Below, piece after piece: positions 16,551 through 26,894 of a stretch of DNA of 64,000 nucleotides (the stretch's first letter is position 1; each line of letters opens with the position of its first letter). The translations under genes and the position numbers were made by a program. Location of the stretch: the NCBI GenBank assembly GCA_016191115.1, contig JACPPG010000024.1, positions 184,505 through 248,504 on the forward strand, given 5' to 3'. This DNA is from Planctomycetia bacterium (GTDB lineage Bacteria > Planctomycetota > Planctomycetia > Pirellulales > JACPPG01). Below the pieces are notes generated by a model. That model did no database searches. It was not told where the DNA came from and saw nothing but the letters and a program-made list of their open reading frames with translations.

Positions 16551-17996
16551 ATGCTTACCCTGCTCGGTTCGCCGCGACGTTGTTGTGACGGCCTGACGCG
16601 GCGCGAGACGTTACGCGCGGGCGGCTTGGCGCTTTTGGGCGGCCTCAACCTGCCGAATCTGCTCGCCGCCGAAGCACAGGCCCGCACGAACGCCGCCGCG
16701 AGAATTCGCCCGGGCAAGGCCAAGAGCGTCATCGTGCTGTACCTGCTCGGTGGCGCGCCGACGCAGGACATGTGGGACTTGAAGCCCCATGCGCCGGCCG
16801 ACATCCGCGGCGAGTTCCAGCCGATTGCCACCTCGGCCCCCGGCATCGAGATCAGCGAGCCCTTGCCACTCTCGGCCCGCTGGATGCACCATGCGGCCAT
16901 CGTTCGCACGGTGAACCACAAGGCGGGCTGCCACAATCCGCTCCCCAGCTACACGGGGTACGAGGGAACGCTCGACAATCTCGTCGCGAGTAAGGATAGC
17001 TATCCGCCCAGCATGGGCTCGGTGTGCGAGCATTTAGGACTGGGCACGCGCGGTCAGCCGGCGTACGTCTACATGCCGTGCTATCTCGGCTGGGGACAAT
17101 CGATCCGCCGCCCCGGCCCCTACGCCGGCTTTCTGGGCAAAGAGTGCGACCCGCTCTTTACCGAATGCGAGCCGTACGTCGACAATCCGCCCGACACGCC
17201 CTACCACGCGCAGCCGCTGCGCGGTCATCCGCGCCTCCCGAACGGCACACTGCCCGACGAGATCACGATCGACCGGCTGAACACGCGGCGGCGGCTCTTG
17301 GATCAGATCGACGATTCCGTGCGGCATCTGGACGCGGCGGGCGGGGTGGCCCATTTCGATCGGCACCGCCAGCGGGCCTTCGACATTGTCACTTCACCCG
17401 AGGTGAAGGCCGTCTTCGATCTCCAGAGCGAGGACCCGAAACTGCGTGATCGTTACGGGCGGACGCTGTTTGGCCAGTGCGCGCTCATCGCCCGGCGGCT
17501 CGTCGAGACGGGCGTGCGCTTCGTTAACGTCACCTGGGACTGCTACTGGGAGCGGTTGAAGCTGCAGTTCGAGTGTTGGGACCTGCACGAACGCAACTGC
17601 GCGATCCTGCGCGACTACAACCTGCCGTACTTCGATCTGACCTTCAGCGCCCTGATGGAAGACCTGCACGATCGCGGCCTGTTGGACGAGACGCTGGTGG
17701 TCGTGATGAGCGATATGGGCCGGACCCCCAAGATCAACGCCCGCGCCGGCCGCGACCACTGGACGTATTGCTACTCCGTGCTCTTGGCCGGCGCCGGCAT
17801 TCGCGGCGGAACGGTCTACGGGCAGTCGGACTCGCAAGCGGCGTTCGTCAAGGACCGGCCCGTCAGCACCGGCGACATCTGCGCCACGATCTACGAATGC
17901 CTGGGCATCGACCCGGCGATGGTGGTCCACGATCGCAACCGGCCGATGGAAATCGCGCACGGCGGCCGGCCCATCCGCGACATCCTGGCCGGCTAA
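16551..17996 (+). CDS. DUF1501 family secreted protein
   Basis: This 481-residue protein starts at ATG 16551 (MLTLLGSPRRCCDGLTRRET), with AGGAG 7 bases upstream; an in-frame GTG further up is not supported. It has a Tat-like leader, LTRRETLRAGGLALLGGLNL. Motifs: SVIVLYLLGGAPTQDMWDLK, HKAGCHNPLPSYTGYEG, VVVMSDMGRTPKINARAGRD followed by HWTYCYSVLLAGAGI. The usual GEFGRTPK is MSDMGRTPK here, so the E of GEF is replaced by D. It ends 49 bases before dinB on the same strand. Function unknown. Confidence 0.92.
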   Translation: MLTLLGSPRRCCDGLTRRETLRAGGLALLGGLNLPNLLAAEAQARTNAAARIRPGKAKSVIVLYLLGGAPTQDMWDLKPHAPADIRGEFQPIATSAPGIEISEPLPLSARWMHHAAIVRTVNHKAGCHNPLPSYTGYEGTLDNLVASKDSYPPSMGSVCEHLGLGTRGQPAYVYMPCYLGWGQSIRRPGPYAGFLGKECDPLFTECEPYVDNPPDTPYHAQPLRGHPRLPNGTLPDEITIDRLNTRRRLLDQIDDSVRHLDAAGGVAHFDRHRQRAFDIVTSPEVKAVFDLQSEDPKLRDRYGRTLFGQCALIARRLVETGVRFVNVTWDCYWERLKLQFECWDLHERNCAILRDYNLPYFDLTFSALMEDLHDRGLLDETLVVVMSDMGRTPKINARAGRDHWTYCYSVLLAGAGIRGGTVYGQSDSQAAFVKDRPVSTGDICATIYECLGIDPAMVVHDRNRPMEIAHGGRPIRDILAG

Positions 17997-18045
17997 GGTC
18001 GCGGCGGCGCGATCACGCTGCGGCAATCGAGGAGCGGTCACGTCG

Positions 18046-19218
18046 ATGATCCTGCACGTCGACATGGATGCCTTTTATGCCTCGGTCGAGGAGCGCGACG
18101 ATCCGCGCCTCGTCGGCCGGCCAGTGATCGTCGGCGGAACGCCGGAGGGGCGCGGCGTGGTGGCGGCGGCCAATTACGAGGCGCGGCGGTTTGGCGTGCA
18201 TAGCGCGCTTGCTTCGGCCACCGCCCGCCGGCTCTGCCCGCAGGCCGTCGTGCTGCCGCCGCGGATGGATTACTACGCGGCTGTGTCGCGCGAGATTCGG
18301 GCGATCTTCGAGCGCTATACGCCGCTCGTCGAACCGCTGTCGCTGGACGAGGCGTTTCTCGACGTGACCGGTAGCGCGGGCCTGTTCGGTCCGGCCGAGG
18401 AAATCGGCCGGCGGATCAAGGATGACGTCCGCCGCGAGGTGCGGCTGGTCGCGTCGGTTGGCGTCGCGCCCAACAAGTTCCTGGCCAAGATCGCCAGCGA
18501 CTTGGAGAAGCCGGACGGCTTCGTCGTCGTGCGCGAGGATGAGGATAGCGTGCAGGCGTTCCTCGATCCGTTGCCCGTCGGGCGGCTGTGGGGCGTCGGA
18601 CGAGTCACGGGCGCGGCCTTCGCGCGGCTGGGGATCGAGACGATTGGCGAGTTGCGCGAGCTTTCGGCGGCGACGCTTGCGCGTCTCTTCGGCCGCACCG
18701 GCGCGCACCTGTGGAACCTGGCCCACGGCATCGACGACCGCCGCGTCGTGCCGGATCGCGAGGCCAAGGTCATCTCGCACGAGACCACCTTCGCCGCCGA
18801 CATTGCCGATATCGAGATCCTGCGGGCCTGGCTCTTGGAGCTGACCGAACAGGTCGCGCGGCGCTTGCGGCGGCACCAGCTTTGCGGCCGCACCGTGCAT
18901 ATCAAGGTCCGCGCCGCCGACTTTCAAACGATCACCCGCGCCCACACGCTGCCGCGGGCCACGAACGTGACCGACGAACTGTGGCAGGCGGCCGCCAGGC
19001 TACTCGATGAACGGGTGCCGCCGCGATACTTGCCCGTAAGGCTGCTCGGCATGGGCGTAAGTGGCCTGACGGCCGAGGCCCGCTTGCAGCAGGAGCTGTT
19101 TGTCGATGAAGGCCATCGCAAGCAGGGTCAGCTCGACACGGTGGCCGACGCCATCCAGGAACGCTTTGGGAACGAGGCCCTGCGGCGCGGCAGCCGGCTG
19201 CGGCGGCGGGACCGGTGA
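18046..19218 (+). CDS. dinB: DNA polymerase IV (Y-family translesion polymerase)
   Basis: This 390-residue protein is a full-length DinB. It starts MILHVDMDAFYASVEERDDP (first catalytic Asp in HVDMDAFYA), continues with VVAAANYEARRFGV and has the second acidic motif SLDEAFLDVTG near residue 104. A helix-hairpin-helix (LWGVGRVTGAAFARLGIETI) follows and then the little finger. QQELF near residue 349 is a candidate beta-clamp binding peptide. It copies past DNA lesions at the cost of fidelity. GAGGAG lies 11 bases upstream of the ATG. No SOS box was recognised in the 49-base gap. Confidence 0.96.
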   Translation: MILHVDMDAFYASVEERDDPRLVGRPVIVGGTPEGRGVVAAANYEARRFGVHSALASATARRLCPQAVVLPPRMDYYAAVSREIRAIFERYTPLVEPLSLDEAFLDVTGSAGLFGPAEEIGRRIKDDVRREVRLVASVGVAPNKFLAKIASDLEKPDGFVVVREDEDSVQAFLDPLPVGRLWGVGRVTGAAFARLGIETIGELRELSAATLARLFGRTGAHLWNLAHGIDDRRVVPDREAKVISHETTFAADIADIEILRAWLLELTEQVARRLRRHQLCGRTVHIKVRAADFQTITRAHTLPRATNVTDELWQAAARLLDERVPPRYLPVRLLGMGVSGLTAEARLQQELFVDEGHRKQGQLDTVADAIQERFGNEALRRGSRLRRRDR

Positions 19219-19227
19219 AGGCCGATT

Positions 19228-19388
19228 GAGGGCTTTCAGGGGCCAGCAGGAGAACTGCAAAGTCCGGGGTCTGGCTCATTTTTCGGCGCGAACGATTCTC
19301 AATCCTTCTCCAGACGTTGCCCGAAAAATGTGCCTGACCCCCTCTCCCCGGACTTTGCAGTCCTCTTGCTGGCCCCAGAAACGTCCTC
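19228..19388. repeat. Long palindromic element (REPIN/MITE-like), second type
   Basis: About 161 bases forming a near-perfect long palindrome. The left arm contains GGGGCCAGCAGGAGAACTGC and AAAGTCCGGGG; the reverse complement of the right arm contains GGGGCCAGCAAGAGGACTGC and AAAGTCCGGGG. Inner arms are GGGTCTGGCTCATTTTTCGG and (reverse strand) GGGTCAGGCACATTTTTCGG. The CTGGCTC/CAGGCAC asymmetry is exactly that of the element at 4399-4555. No flanking direct repeat was found. It fills most of the gap between dinB and the next gene. Confidence 0.75.
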
Positions 19389-19493
19389 GTTGGGCACGTC
19401 CCTCGGATGTACAATCGACGCCAGGGCGGCGGCCTTACCTTGTGAAAATCCACGATATGCCAGACGCTCCACTCGTTTCACCGCAGGCGTGAT

Positions 19494-22400
19494 ATGCGGG
19501 TCCAACGGCGAACGAAAATCGGGCTGACGACGGGCATGCCACCACGCGCGGCGTGCGCCGTTGGGATCGCGGCGGCTCTCGGCTGCTTTGCCGTCGCACC
19601 GCTCGTCTGGTCCGCAGCGGCCGGCGAGCCTGCACCGGCGGCCGAGCAGCAGCCGGCCCGAGCCGCAGCGAAGCTCGACTTCAACCGTGACGTTCGCCCG
19701 ATCCTTTCGGAGAAGTGCTTCTTCTGCCACGGTCCGGACGAACGGGCTCGCAAGGGCGATCTGCGCCTGGACGTGGCCGCCGAGGCCACGAAAGACCGCG
19801 GCGGCTACGCGGCGATCGTGCCGGGCCGCGCGGCCGATAGCGCGCTGGTGTCGCGCATCGCGTCGGCCGATGAAGACGAGCGGATGCCGCCGCCGGCCTC
19901 CGGCCGAACGCTTGCCGACCGTGAAATTGCCGTCTTGAAGCAATGGATCGACGAGGGGGCGGAATACTTGCCGCACTGGTCGCTCATGGCCCCGCGCCGG
20001 GCGGAGCCGCAGCCGGTGAAACGCGAGGCGTGGGCCCGCAACCCGATCGATCGCTTTGTGCTCGCGCGGCTGGAGCGCGAGGGCCTGCCGCCGTCGGCCG
20101 AGGCGGACCGCGAGACGCTGTTGCGCCGCGTCACGCTCGACCTGACAGGATTGCCGCCGTCGATCGCCGAGATCGATGCCTTCGTGCTCGACAACCGGCC
20201 GGACGCGTACGAGCGCGTCGTCGATCGGCTGCTGGCTTCGCCGCGTTACGGCGAGCGGATGGCCGTGCCTTGGCTCGACGCGGCCCGCTACGCCGACACG
20301 CACGGCTATCAGGACGACGGCGTGCGGCACATGTGGCGGTGGCGCGACTGGGTAATCGACGCCTTCAACCGCAACGTGCCCTTCGACCAATTCACGATTG
20401 AGCAATTAGCCGGCGATCTGTTGCCCGATGCGACCTTGGACCAGAAGATCGCCACCGGGTTCAACCGCAACCACCGCGGCAACTCCGAGGGGGGCATCAT
20501 CCCGGAGGAGTACCTGGTCGAATACGTCGTCGACCGCGTCGATACGACCGCCACGGTATGGTTGGGGCTGACGGTGGGTTGCGCCCGCTGCCACGACCAC
20601 AAGTTCGACCCCTTCACTTCTCGCGAGTTCTACCAGCTTTACGCCTTCTTCAACAACATTCCCGAGCAAGGCCGGGCGCTCAAGCAAGGCAACTCGCCGC
20701 CGACCATCAAGGCCCCCACCGCGGACGAGCAGCGGCTGATGGCCGAGACCGAGCGCGCGCTGGCCGCGGCGGAAGCGGAGCTGGTGAACCTGGAACCGCG
20801 GCTCGCCGCGGCCCAGGCCGCTTGGGAGCAGTCGCTCGACCGCGGCACGGACATCGATTGGTCGTACACCGATGGACTGGTGGTTCACTTCACGCTCGAT
20901 GGCACGCCGGCCAGTGCAATCGCCGTCAAGGACGAGGACAAGAAGGGAGAGGGCAAAAAGGCCGAGAGCAAATTCGCCGACGGCGAGGCGGCGTACACCG
21001 ACGGTGTGGCCGGGCAGGCCGCCCAGTTCGACGGCCGCCGCTACATCGAGGCGGGCAATGTCGCCGACTACGGCGAGCGAGACAAGTTCTCCTACGGCGC
21101 CTGGGTATTCGCCAAGCCGGGGCAAGGCGGTCCGGTCTTGTCGCGGATGGACGACGAGAAGATGTACGAGGGCTACGACCTGCTTTTGACCGATGGCCGC
21201 GTGCAGGTCTACATGGGCAATCGCTTCCTGGATGACTCGATTCGCGTCGAAACGGCCGACCCGATCGCGCCCGACCGCTGGCATCATTTGATGGTCGCGT
21301 ACGACGGCTCGCAGGCGGCCGCGGGCGTGCGCATTTACGTCGACGGCGAGCCGGCGCCGGTCGAGATCCGCAACGACACCTCGAACAATCCCTTCCGCAC
21401 GAAAGAGCCCATGCGGATCGGCTCGCGCGGCGTGGGGGACCGGTTCACGGGCTCGATCGACGACGTGCGGTTCTACGATCACGACCTGACGCCCGATGAA
21501 GTCGCGGCCGTAGCCAGCGTCGACGCGATCAACCGAATCGCGGCCATTCCAGTCGCCGAACGCTCGACCGCGCAGCTTGCCAAGCTACGGACGTACTATC
21601 TCAAACACCACGCGCCCGACGCGGCACGCGAGGCCATCGATCGGGTAAAGAACCTGCGCCACAAGCGGCGGCAATTGGATGAAGCGGCGCCGACGGTCAT
21701 GGTCATGCGGGAATTGGAGCCGCCTAAGGAGACGTTCGTGCTGGTGCGCGGCGAGTACGACAAGCCGGGCGAGCGGGTCGAGCGCGGCGTGCCCGCCAGC
21801 CTGCCGCCGCTCGCGGCCGATGCGCCGCGCGATCGCCTTGGCTTTGCCCGCTGGTTGGTCGATCCGGCCAATCCGCTCTCGGCCCGCGTGGCCGTGAATC
21901 GCTATTGGCAACTGTACTTCGGCACGGGGCTGGTGAAGACGACCGAGGATTTTGGCTCGCAGGGGCAGCCCCCCAGCCATCCTGAGCTGCTCGACTGGCT
22001 GGCGACCGAGTTTATCCGCATCGGCTGGGACACGAAGGCCATGCAAAAGCTGATCGTCACGAGCGCGACATATCGACAATCGTCAAGCGTCGATGCGCAT
22101 CTCGCGGCCGCCGATCCGGAGAATCGCCTATTGGCGCGGGGACCGCGCTTTCGCTTGCCGGCCGGCACCATCCGCGACGCGGCTCTCGCGGCCTCCGGGC
22201 TGTTGGTGGAAAAGATTGGCGGCCCCTCGGTCAAGCCGTACCAGCCGCCGGGCCTGTGGGAAGAGCTGACCGCGATCAGCTACAAACAGGACGAGGGCGA
22301 AGGGCTCTATCGCCGCAGCATGTACACGTTCTGGAAGCGGACGATCGCCCCGCCCAACATGATGCAGTTCGATTCGTCCAGCCGCGAGACGTGCGTGGTC

Positions 22401-22766
22401 CGCTCTGGGCGGACCAACACGCCGCTGCAGGCGCTGACGCTATTGAACGACGTGACGTACGTCGAGGCGGCCCGCGGTCTGGCGCAGCGGATGCTCGTGG
22501 AAGGTGGCGCGACGCCGCGCGAGCGGATCACGCTGGCCTTCCGGCTGGTGACGGGGCGGCGGCCGCAGGGGGACGAGCTGGCCGTGCTCACGCGCGGCTT
22601 GGAAAAGCATTTGGCGCGATACGCCGCCGAGCCTGACGCCGCCAAGCGGCTGATCGCCTTCGGCGAATCGAAGCCGAACGAGACTTTGAATCCGGCCGAG
22701 GTGGCCGCCTACACGACTGTCGCGGGTGTTATCTTGAACCTCGACGAGGCCATTACGAAGGAGTAG
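19494..22766 (+). CDS. PSCyt1/DUF1549/LamG/DUF1553 secreted giant protein
   Basis: This 1090-residue protein has a signal peptide ([24 protein letters not shown]), then a planctomycete cytochrome-c-type domain with CFFCHGPDE (C75, C78, H79), DUF1549 (about residues 175-390; [48 protein letters not shown] with a second CXXCH), a LamG/concanavalin-like insertion (about 461-670) and C-terminal DUF1553 (about 780-1085; [36 protein letters not shown]). These proteins are usually encoded next to DUF1501 partners, as here: the next gene begins 5 bases later. Likely extracytoplasmic haem protein; substrate unknown. ATG 19494 has only a weak AGG upstream. Confidence 0.92.
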   Translation: MRVQRRTKIGLTTGMPPRAACAVGIAAALGCFAVAPLVWSAAAGEPAPAAEQQPARAAAKLDFNRDVRPILSEKCFFCHGPDERARKGDLRLDVAAEATKDRGGYAAIVPGRAADSALVSRIASADEDERMPPPASGRTLADREIAVLKQWIDEGAEYLPHWSLMAPRRAEPQPVKREAWARNPIDRFVLARLEREGLPPSAEADRETLLRRVTLDLTGLPPSIAEIDAFVLDNRPDAYERVVDRLLASPRYGERMAVPWLDAARYADTHGYQDDGVRHMWRWRDWVIDAFNRNVPFDQFTIEQLAGDLLPDATLDQKIATGFNRNHRGNSEGGIIPEEYLVEYVVDRVDTTATVWLGLTVGCARCHDHKFDPFTSREFYQLYAFFNNIPEQGRALKQGNSPPTIKAPTADEQRLMAETERALAAAEAELVNLEPRLAAAQAAWEQSLDRGTDIDWSYTDGLVVHFTLDGTPASAIAVKDEDKKGEGKKAESKFADGEAAYTDGVAGQAAQFDGRRYIEAGNVADYGERDKFSYGAWVFAKPGQGGPVLSRMDDEKMYEGYDLLLTDGRVQVYMGNRFLDDSIRVETADPIAPDRWHHLMVAYDGSQAAAGVRIYVDGEPAPVEIRNDTSNNPFRTKEPMRIGSRGVGDRFTGSIDDVRFYDHDLTPDEVAAVASVDAINRIAAIPVAERSTAQLAKLRTYYLKHHAPDAAREAIDRVKNLRHKRRQLDEAAPTVMVMRELEPPKETFVLVRGEYDKPGERVERGVPASLPPLAADAPRDRLGFARWLVDPANPLSARVAVNRYWQLYFGTGLVKTTEDFGSQGQPPSHPELLDWLATEFIRIGWDTKAMQKLIVTSATYRQSSSVDAHLAAADPENRLLARGPRFRLPAGTIRDAALAASGLLVEKIGGPSVKPYQPPGLWEELTAISYKQDEGEGLYRRSMYTFWKRTIAPPNMMQFDSSSRETCVVRSGRTNTPLQALTLLNDVTYVEAARGLAQRMLVEGGATPRERITLAFRLVTGRRPQGDELAVLTRGLEKHLARYAAEPDAAKRLIAFGESKPNETLNPAEVAAYTTVAGVILNLDEAITKE

Positions 22767-22771
22767 GACAG

Positions 22772-24274
22772 GTGGCCCAGCACAACTCATCCTCCGCACT
22801 CGACCGTCCGCGGCTCGAGCGACAGTGGCAGCTCACGCGGCGGCACTTTCTCGCCGGCGCGAGCGTCAGTGTGGGCGCCGCCGCGCTGGCGTCGCTATTA
22901 AATAATGACGCGGCGGCCGCCGCCAATTCAGCCGTCGCTGATCCCGCCGCCACCAGCGGGCTCCCCGGCGTGCCGCACTTCGCGCCGCGGGCCAAGCGCG
23001 TTATCTACTTGTTCCAGTCGGGCGCCCCCTCGCAGCTCGACCTTTTCGACTACAAGCCGGCGCTGGCGGACCGCCGCGGCGAGGACCTGCCCGACTCGGT
23101 GCGGATGGGTCAGCGTTTGACGGGCATGACCTCGGGACAGAAAAAATTTCCGCTGGCGCCGTCGATGTTCAAGTTTGCCCAGCACGGTAAAAGCGGCGCG
23201 TGGTTGAGCGAGCTCTTGCCGCACACCGCCGGCGTGGCGGACGAGCTGTGCTTCGTCAAATCGCTGCACACCGAGGCGATCAACCACGACCCGGCCGTGA
23301 CGTTCATCATGACCGGCGCGCAACTAGCCGGACGGCCGAGCATGGGGGCCTGGGTGTCGTACGGCTTGGGGAGCGAGAACCACGATCTGCCGGCGTTCGT
23401 GGCCATGATCTCGCGCGGGACGGGCCGGCCGCAGGACCAGCCGCTTTACGACAGGTTGTGGGGGAGCGGCTTCTTGCCGTCGCACTACCAGGGCGTGAAG
23501 TTCCGCAGCGTCGGCGACCCGGTGTTGTACCTGTCGAACCCGCCGGGAGTGGACCCCGCGGCGCGGCGGCAGATGCTCGACGACATCGCGCGGCTGAACG
23601 AGCTGCGGCACGACGCGGTGGGCGACCCGGAGATCGCCACGCGGATCGCGCAGTACGAGTTGGCTTACCGGATGCAAACGTCGGTGCCGGAGTTGACCGA
23701 CACCTCCGACGAGCCAGCGCACGTCTTCGATCTGTACGGTCCGGAAGCCAAGAAGCCCGGCACGTTCGCCGCCAATTGCCTGTTGGCCCGCCGGCTGGCC
23801 GAGCGCGGCGTGCGGTTCATCCAACTATTTCACATGGGCTGGGACCAGCACAACAGTCTGCCGAAGCAGATCGCCGGCCAGTGCCACGACACCGACCAGC
23901 CGTCGGCCGCGCTCGTCGAGGACTTGAAGCAGCGCGGCATGCTGGACGACACGCTGGTCGTGTGGGGGGGCGAGTTCGGGCGGACCGTGTATTGCCAGGG
24001 CAATCTCACGGCCGACAACTACGGGCGCGACCACCATCCGCGGTGCTTCACCGTCTGGCTGACCGGCGGCGGCATCCGCCGCGGCATGACGTACGGGGCG
24101 ACCGACGATCACAGCTACAACATCACCGAGAACCCCGTGCACGTACACGACCTGAATGCCACGATCCTCCATTCCCTGGGGATCGACCACGAGCGGTTGA
24201 CGTTCAAGTTCCAGGGGCGCCAGCAGCGGCTGACCGACGTGCACGGCAACCTCGTGAAGGCGATCCTGGCGTGA
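22772..24274 (+). CDS. DUF1501 family secreted protein, coupled to upstream DUF1549/DUF1553 gene
   Basis: This 500-residue protein starts at GTG 22772; its AAGGAG overlaps the stop codon of the preceding gene, so the pair is probably translationally coupled. The leader [20 protein letters not shown] is Tat-like. Family motifs: [74 protein letters not shown] (DHH instead of DHW). This subclass (GGEFGRTxxxQ) is the one usually paired with DUF1549/DUF1553 proteins, unlike the shorter DUF1501 proteins elsewhere in the window. Both probably act together outside the cytoplasm. Confidence 0.93.
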   Translation: MAQHNSSSALDRPRLERQWQLTRRHFLAGASVSVGAAALASLLNNDAAAAANSAVADPAATSGLPGVPHFAPRAKRVIYLFQSGAPSQLDLFDYKPALADRRGEDLPDSVRMGQRLTGMTSGQKKFPLAPSMFKFAQHGKSGAWLSELLPHTAGVADELCFVKSLHTEAINHDPAVTFIMTGAQLAGRPSMGAWVSYGLGSENHDLPAFVAMISRGTGRPQDQPLYDRLWGSGFLPSHYQGVKFRSVGDPVLYLSNPPGVDPAARRQMLDDIARLNELRHDAVGDPEIATRIAQYELAYRMQTSVPELTDTSDEPAHVFDLYGPEAKKPGTFAANCLLARRLAERGVRFIQLFHMGWDQHNSLPKQIAGQCHDTDQPSAALVEDLKQRGMLDDTLVVWGGEFGRTVYCQGNLTADNYGRDHHPRCFTVWLTGGGIRRGMTYGATDDHSYNITENPVHVHDLNATILHSLGIDHERLTFKFQGRQQRLTDVHGNLVKAILA

Positions 24275-24297
24275 CGCTTTGCTGAATTGGAGAGACG

Positions 24298-24325
24298 ACG
24301 GGTGGCTGGGGCGAAGCGCAGCGCG
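24298..24325. repeat. Half-copy of the GTGGCTGGGGC hairpin repeat
   Basis: GGGTGGCTGGGGCGAAGCGC at this position matches, in the opposite sense, one arm and loop of the hairpin at 25749-25782. The second arm is missing. It lies between two DUF1501 genes. Confidence 0.45.
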
Positions 24326-24344
24326 TTATAGACATGACGGCCCC

Positions 24345-25730
24345 ATGAACAAGGAACTGATGCAACCGCTGAACGGCCCGATCGCTCGCCGGCGGTTCCT
24401 GCGCATTGGCGGCGGGCTGGCCATCAGCGGCGCGATCGCGCCACAGTTCGCGCTGGCCGACCACGAGGGCGCGTCGCCCAAGGCCCGGTCCTGCATCTTC
24501 GTGTTCCTACTGGGCGGACCGCCGCACTTGGACATGTGGGACTTGAAGCCGGCGGCGCCGGCCGAAATCCGCGGGCCGTTCAAGCCCATCGCCACGACTG
24601 TGCCCGGACTTCAGATCTGCGAGCACTTGCCGCGACTGGCGCAGCTTGCCGACCGCTACGCGATTGTGCGCTCGGTGAGCCACCACAATCACAACCACAC
24701 TCCGATGATCTACTACACCCTGACGGGCCGAGAGGTCGAGCAGCCGGGGGTGGACAACGACGTCCGGCCGCCGCAGCGGAGCGACTTCCCGCACGTCGGC
24801 AGCGTGGTCGCGGCCATGCGCGGTGGAGCCGCGATGCTGCCCGGCTTCGTCGCCATTCCGCAAGTCGCCGTGCGGAGCAGCCTGGCCGGCGAGTTCAAGC
24901 GGGCCAGGGCGCTATTGCGCGGCGGCGGCGGCGGTTTCTTGGGCCCGCTCTGCGATCCGCTCTGCGTCGATGGCGATCCGGGGACGCTCTCCGCGGTGCC
25001 GGCGCTTGAGCGGCCGGACGACGTGACGGCGAAGCGGCAGGAGCAGCGGGCCCGGCTGTTGTCCCTTATCGAATCACGGCGGCCGGTGCCGCCGGATGCG
25101 GGCGCTTATCGCGACTTGCGCACGCAGGCGGTCGCCCTGACGGGCGCGGGCGGCGGTTCGGCCGCGGCTTTTTCTCTCGACGGCGAACCGCAGACGCTCA
25201 AGGAGCGGTATGGCAATCACCGCTTCGGCCGGGCGATGCTACTCGCGCGCCGCTTGTCCGGGGCCGGCGTCCCGATGACGGCCATCCACTTTAACGAGAT
25301 GACGATGTGCGACGGATGGGACACGCACTCGAAGAATTTTGAGGCGCTTGAGAGCGAGTTGCTTCCCATGGTGGATCAGAGTCTGTCGGCACTCCTGACG
25401 GACCTGGCCCAGCGCGGCCGGCTGGACGAAACGCTGGTGGTGATGATGGGCGAGTTCGGCCGCACGCCGAAGATCAACGCCGCCGCGGGGCGCGACCACT
25501 GGGGCTCGTGCCAGTCGGTGCTGTTGGCCGGCGGCGGCATCCGCGGCGGCCAGGTCTACGGCGCGTCGGACCGCATCGGGGCGTTTCCATCGTCGAACGC
25601 GGTCGACCCGGTCGACATCCACGCCACGATGCTCCACTGCCTGGGCCTGGACCCGGCGCGTGTGATCCACGACACGCTGGGCCGGCCGTATCAGTTAAGC
25701 ACCGGCAAGGTTATCGCGGGGCTCTTGTAG
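24345..25730 (+). CDS. DUF1501 family secreted protein
   Basis: This 461-residue protein starts at ATG 24345 (MNKELMQPLNGPIARRRFLR); the frame is open 22 codons upstream, but that part is encoded by repeat DNA. The leader IARRRFLRIGGGLAISGAIA is Tat-like. Motifs: CIFVFLLGGPPHLDMWDLKP, HHNHNHTPMIYYTLTGR, CDGWDTHSKN, VVMMGEFGRTPKINAAAGRD, HWGSCQSVLLAGGG. It is the third gene of a same-strand run after the DUF1549/DUF1553 and DUF1501 pair, 70 bases downstream, and is followed by a hairpin terminator. Function unknown. Confidence 0.92.
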   Translation: MNKELMQPLNGPIARRRFLRIGGGLAISGAIAPQFALADHEGASPKARSCIFVFLLGGPPHLDMWDLKPAAPAEIRGPFKPIATTVPGLQICEHLPRLAQLADRYAIVRSVSHHNHNHTPMIYYTLTGREVEQPGVDNDVRPPQRSDFPHVGSVVAAMRGGAAMLPGFVAIPQVAVRSSLAGEFKRARALLRGGGGGFLGPLCDPLCVDGDPGTLSAVPALERPDDVTAKRQEQRARLLSLIESRRPVPPDAGAYRDLRTQAVALTGAGGGSAAAFSLDGEPQTLKERYGNHRFGRAMLLARRLSGAGVPMTAIHFNEMTMCDGWDTHSKNFEALESELLPMVDQSLSALLTDLAQRGRLDETLVVMMGEFGRTPKINAAAGRDHWGSCQSVLLAGGGIRGGQVYGASDRIGAFPSSNAVDPVDIHATMLHCLGLDPARVIHDTLGRPYQLSTGKVIAGLL

Positions 25731-25748
25731 CGCGAAACATGGCATCGC

Positions 25749-25782
25749 GTGGCTGGGGCACGCTGCGCTTTGCCCCAGCCAC
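25749..25782. terminator. Hairpin between convergent genes
   Basis: GTGGCTGGGGCA (25749-25760) and TGCCCCAGCCAC (25771-25782) are exact complements with a 10-base loop, between the stop of the DUF1501 gene and the stop of the opposing esterase gene. There is no U-run; a two-way terminator or mRNA-end stabiliser is likely. A half-copy is at 24298-24325. Confidence 0.6.
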
Positions 25783-25790
25783 CCCATCTC

Positions 25791-26693
25791 TCACTTTCCG
25801 TTATCCGCGGCCGGCCCGAAGAGCGCCTCGCGGCATCGCTCGTTGTCGAACATCGCTTCGTGATCGTGCCCGACTTCTGGCACGGCGACCAAGCGCCAGT
25901 TGAATGTCCAGCCGCGGTCGCGGGCGAGCTTCTCGGCGGCGCGAAAGGCGTTCTGCCCGCGCTCCCAGCGCGTTGTGCCTTGCCGATCGGCCTCCGGCCG
26001 CTTGTCGAGATGCTCGTCGCGCTCGGTGTCCTTCTCGCCCAGGTAAAGCGTAATCGGCTGGGCCAGATAGCGGCGCAGCGCCTGGTCATCGCTCAACTCG
26101 TCCGGCAGCCCGCCGAAGCCGTACGGGTATTTCTCGTCGCGGGCGGGGAACAAGAGCGTGCCGGGGTTGGCGACGACGATCCGTTTGGCGTCCGTCGCCA
26201 CGAATCCCGACAAGCGGATCAGGAACTGGCCGCCGCCGGAATGGCCGATCAGATAGTAGGGCATGTCCGCGCGGCCCTCGCGGCGGCGAACCTCTTCGGC
26301 GATGCGCGAGACAAAGCGCCACGTCCAGTGACTTCGAGGTTGGACCTCGCCTTTCACCACCAGCCCGCCAAGCTGATAACTCTCGAACGGGAAGCGCTCC
26401 TCCGGAAACCGCGGCGCGACCACGAGCGCGCCGAAGCGGCCCCCCATGCCGCGGGCGTGATCGCGATACTCGTCGGCGTTGCGCAGCACGCCGTGAAAGA
26501 CCAGGATCAGCGGCCCGTCGCGGTACGACTCGGGCTTGTAGGTGAAGAGCTCAAGCTCGGTGCCGTCCAGGTCGACTGTGAGCTGCTGCGACCCCCGTGG
26601 AATCTCCGCCGTCGTCCCCAAGAGAAGCGCGGCGAGCAAGGCGATAGTTGCGGTCATGGCGGTGCTGAGTGAGCTTACTTGGATGTACGGCAC
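25791..26693 (-). CDS. Secreted alpha/beta-hydrolase (PHB-depolymerase-like esterase)
   Basis: This 300-residue protein has a signal peptide (MTATIALLAALLLGTTA) beginning 12 residues after the GTG start at 26693; starting at ATG 26657 is equally possible. Hydrolase motifs: LILVFHGVLRNADEYRD, VVAPRFPEERFP, nucleophile elbow LIGHSGGGQF, an acidic LYLGEKDTERDE and the His in VPEVGHDHEAMF. It resembles secreted polyhydroxybutyrate-depolymerase/feruloyl-esterase-like proteins. Substrate unknown. It is divergent from the large subtilase gene. Confidence 0.82.
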   Translation of the reverse strand: MPYIQVSSLSTAMTATIALLAALLLGTTAEIPRGSQQLTVDLDGTELELFTYKPESYRDGPLILVFHGVLRNADEYRDHARGMGGRFGALVVAPRFPEERFPFESYQLGGLVVKGEVQPRSHWTWRFVSRIAEEVRRREGRADMPYYLIGHSGGGQFLIRLSGFVATDAKRIVVANPGTLLFPARDEKYPYGFGGLPDELSDDQALRRYLAQPITLYLGEKDTERDEHLDKRPEADRQGTTRWERGQNAFRAAEKLARDRGWTFNWRLVAVPEVGHDHEAMFDNERCREALFGPAADNGK

Positions 26694-26894
26694 GCAGTGT
26701 CCCTAGCGCAATTGGCGAGTAGTTCGCCAATCACGTCGCAATACTAAGGATTCTGGTTCCGGCCTTTGTCAAGTCAAATCCTTGCAAAAACTCGCAGCCA
26801 CTTGTACGTTACCAACTCGGACGTCGGCGCGGCGGACCGCAGCCGCGGGCTAGTTTTCGTCCCGTCCGACTTCACGAGAAGAGGAACGGCAACT

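Noticed and set aside
26694..26894. TTGACA on the minus strand near 26767-26772 as a -35 box
   Set aside because: No -10 box lies at the right spacing (the nearest TAGTAT is 20 bases away); planctomycete promoters are poorly predicted by this pattern.
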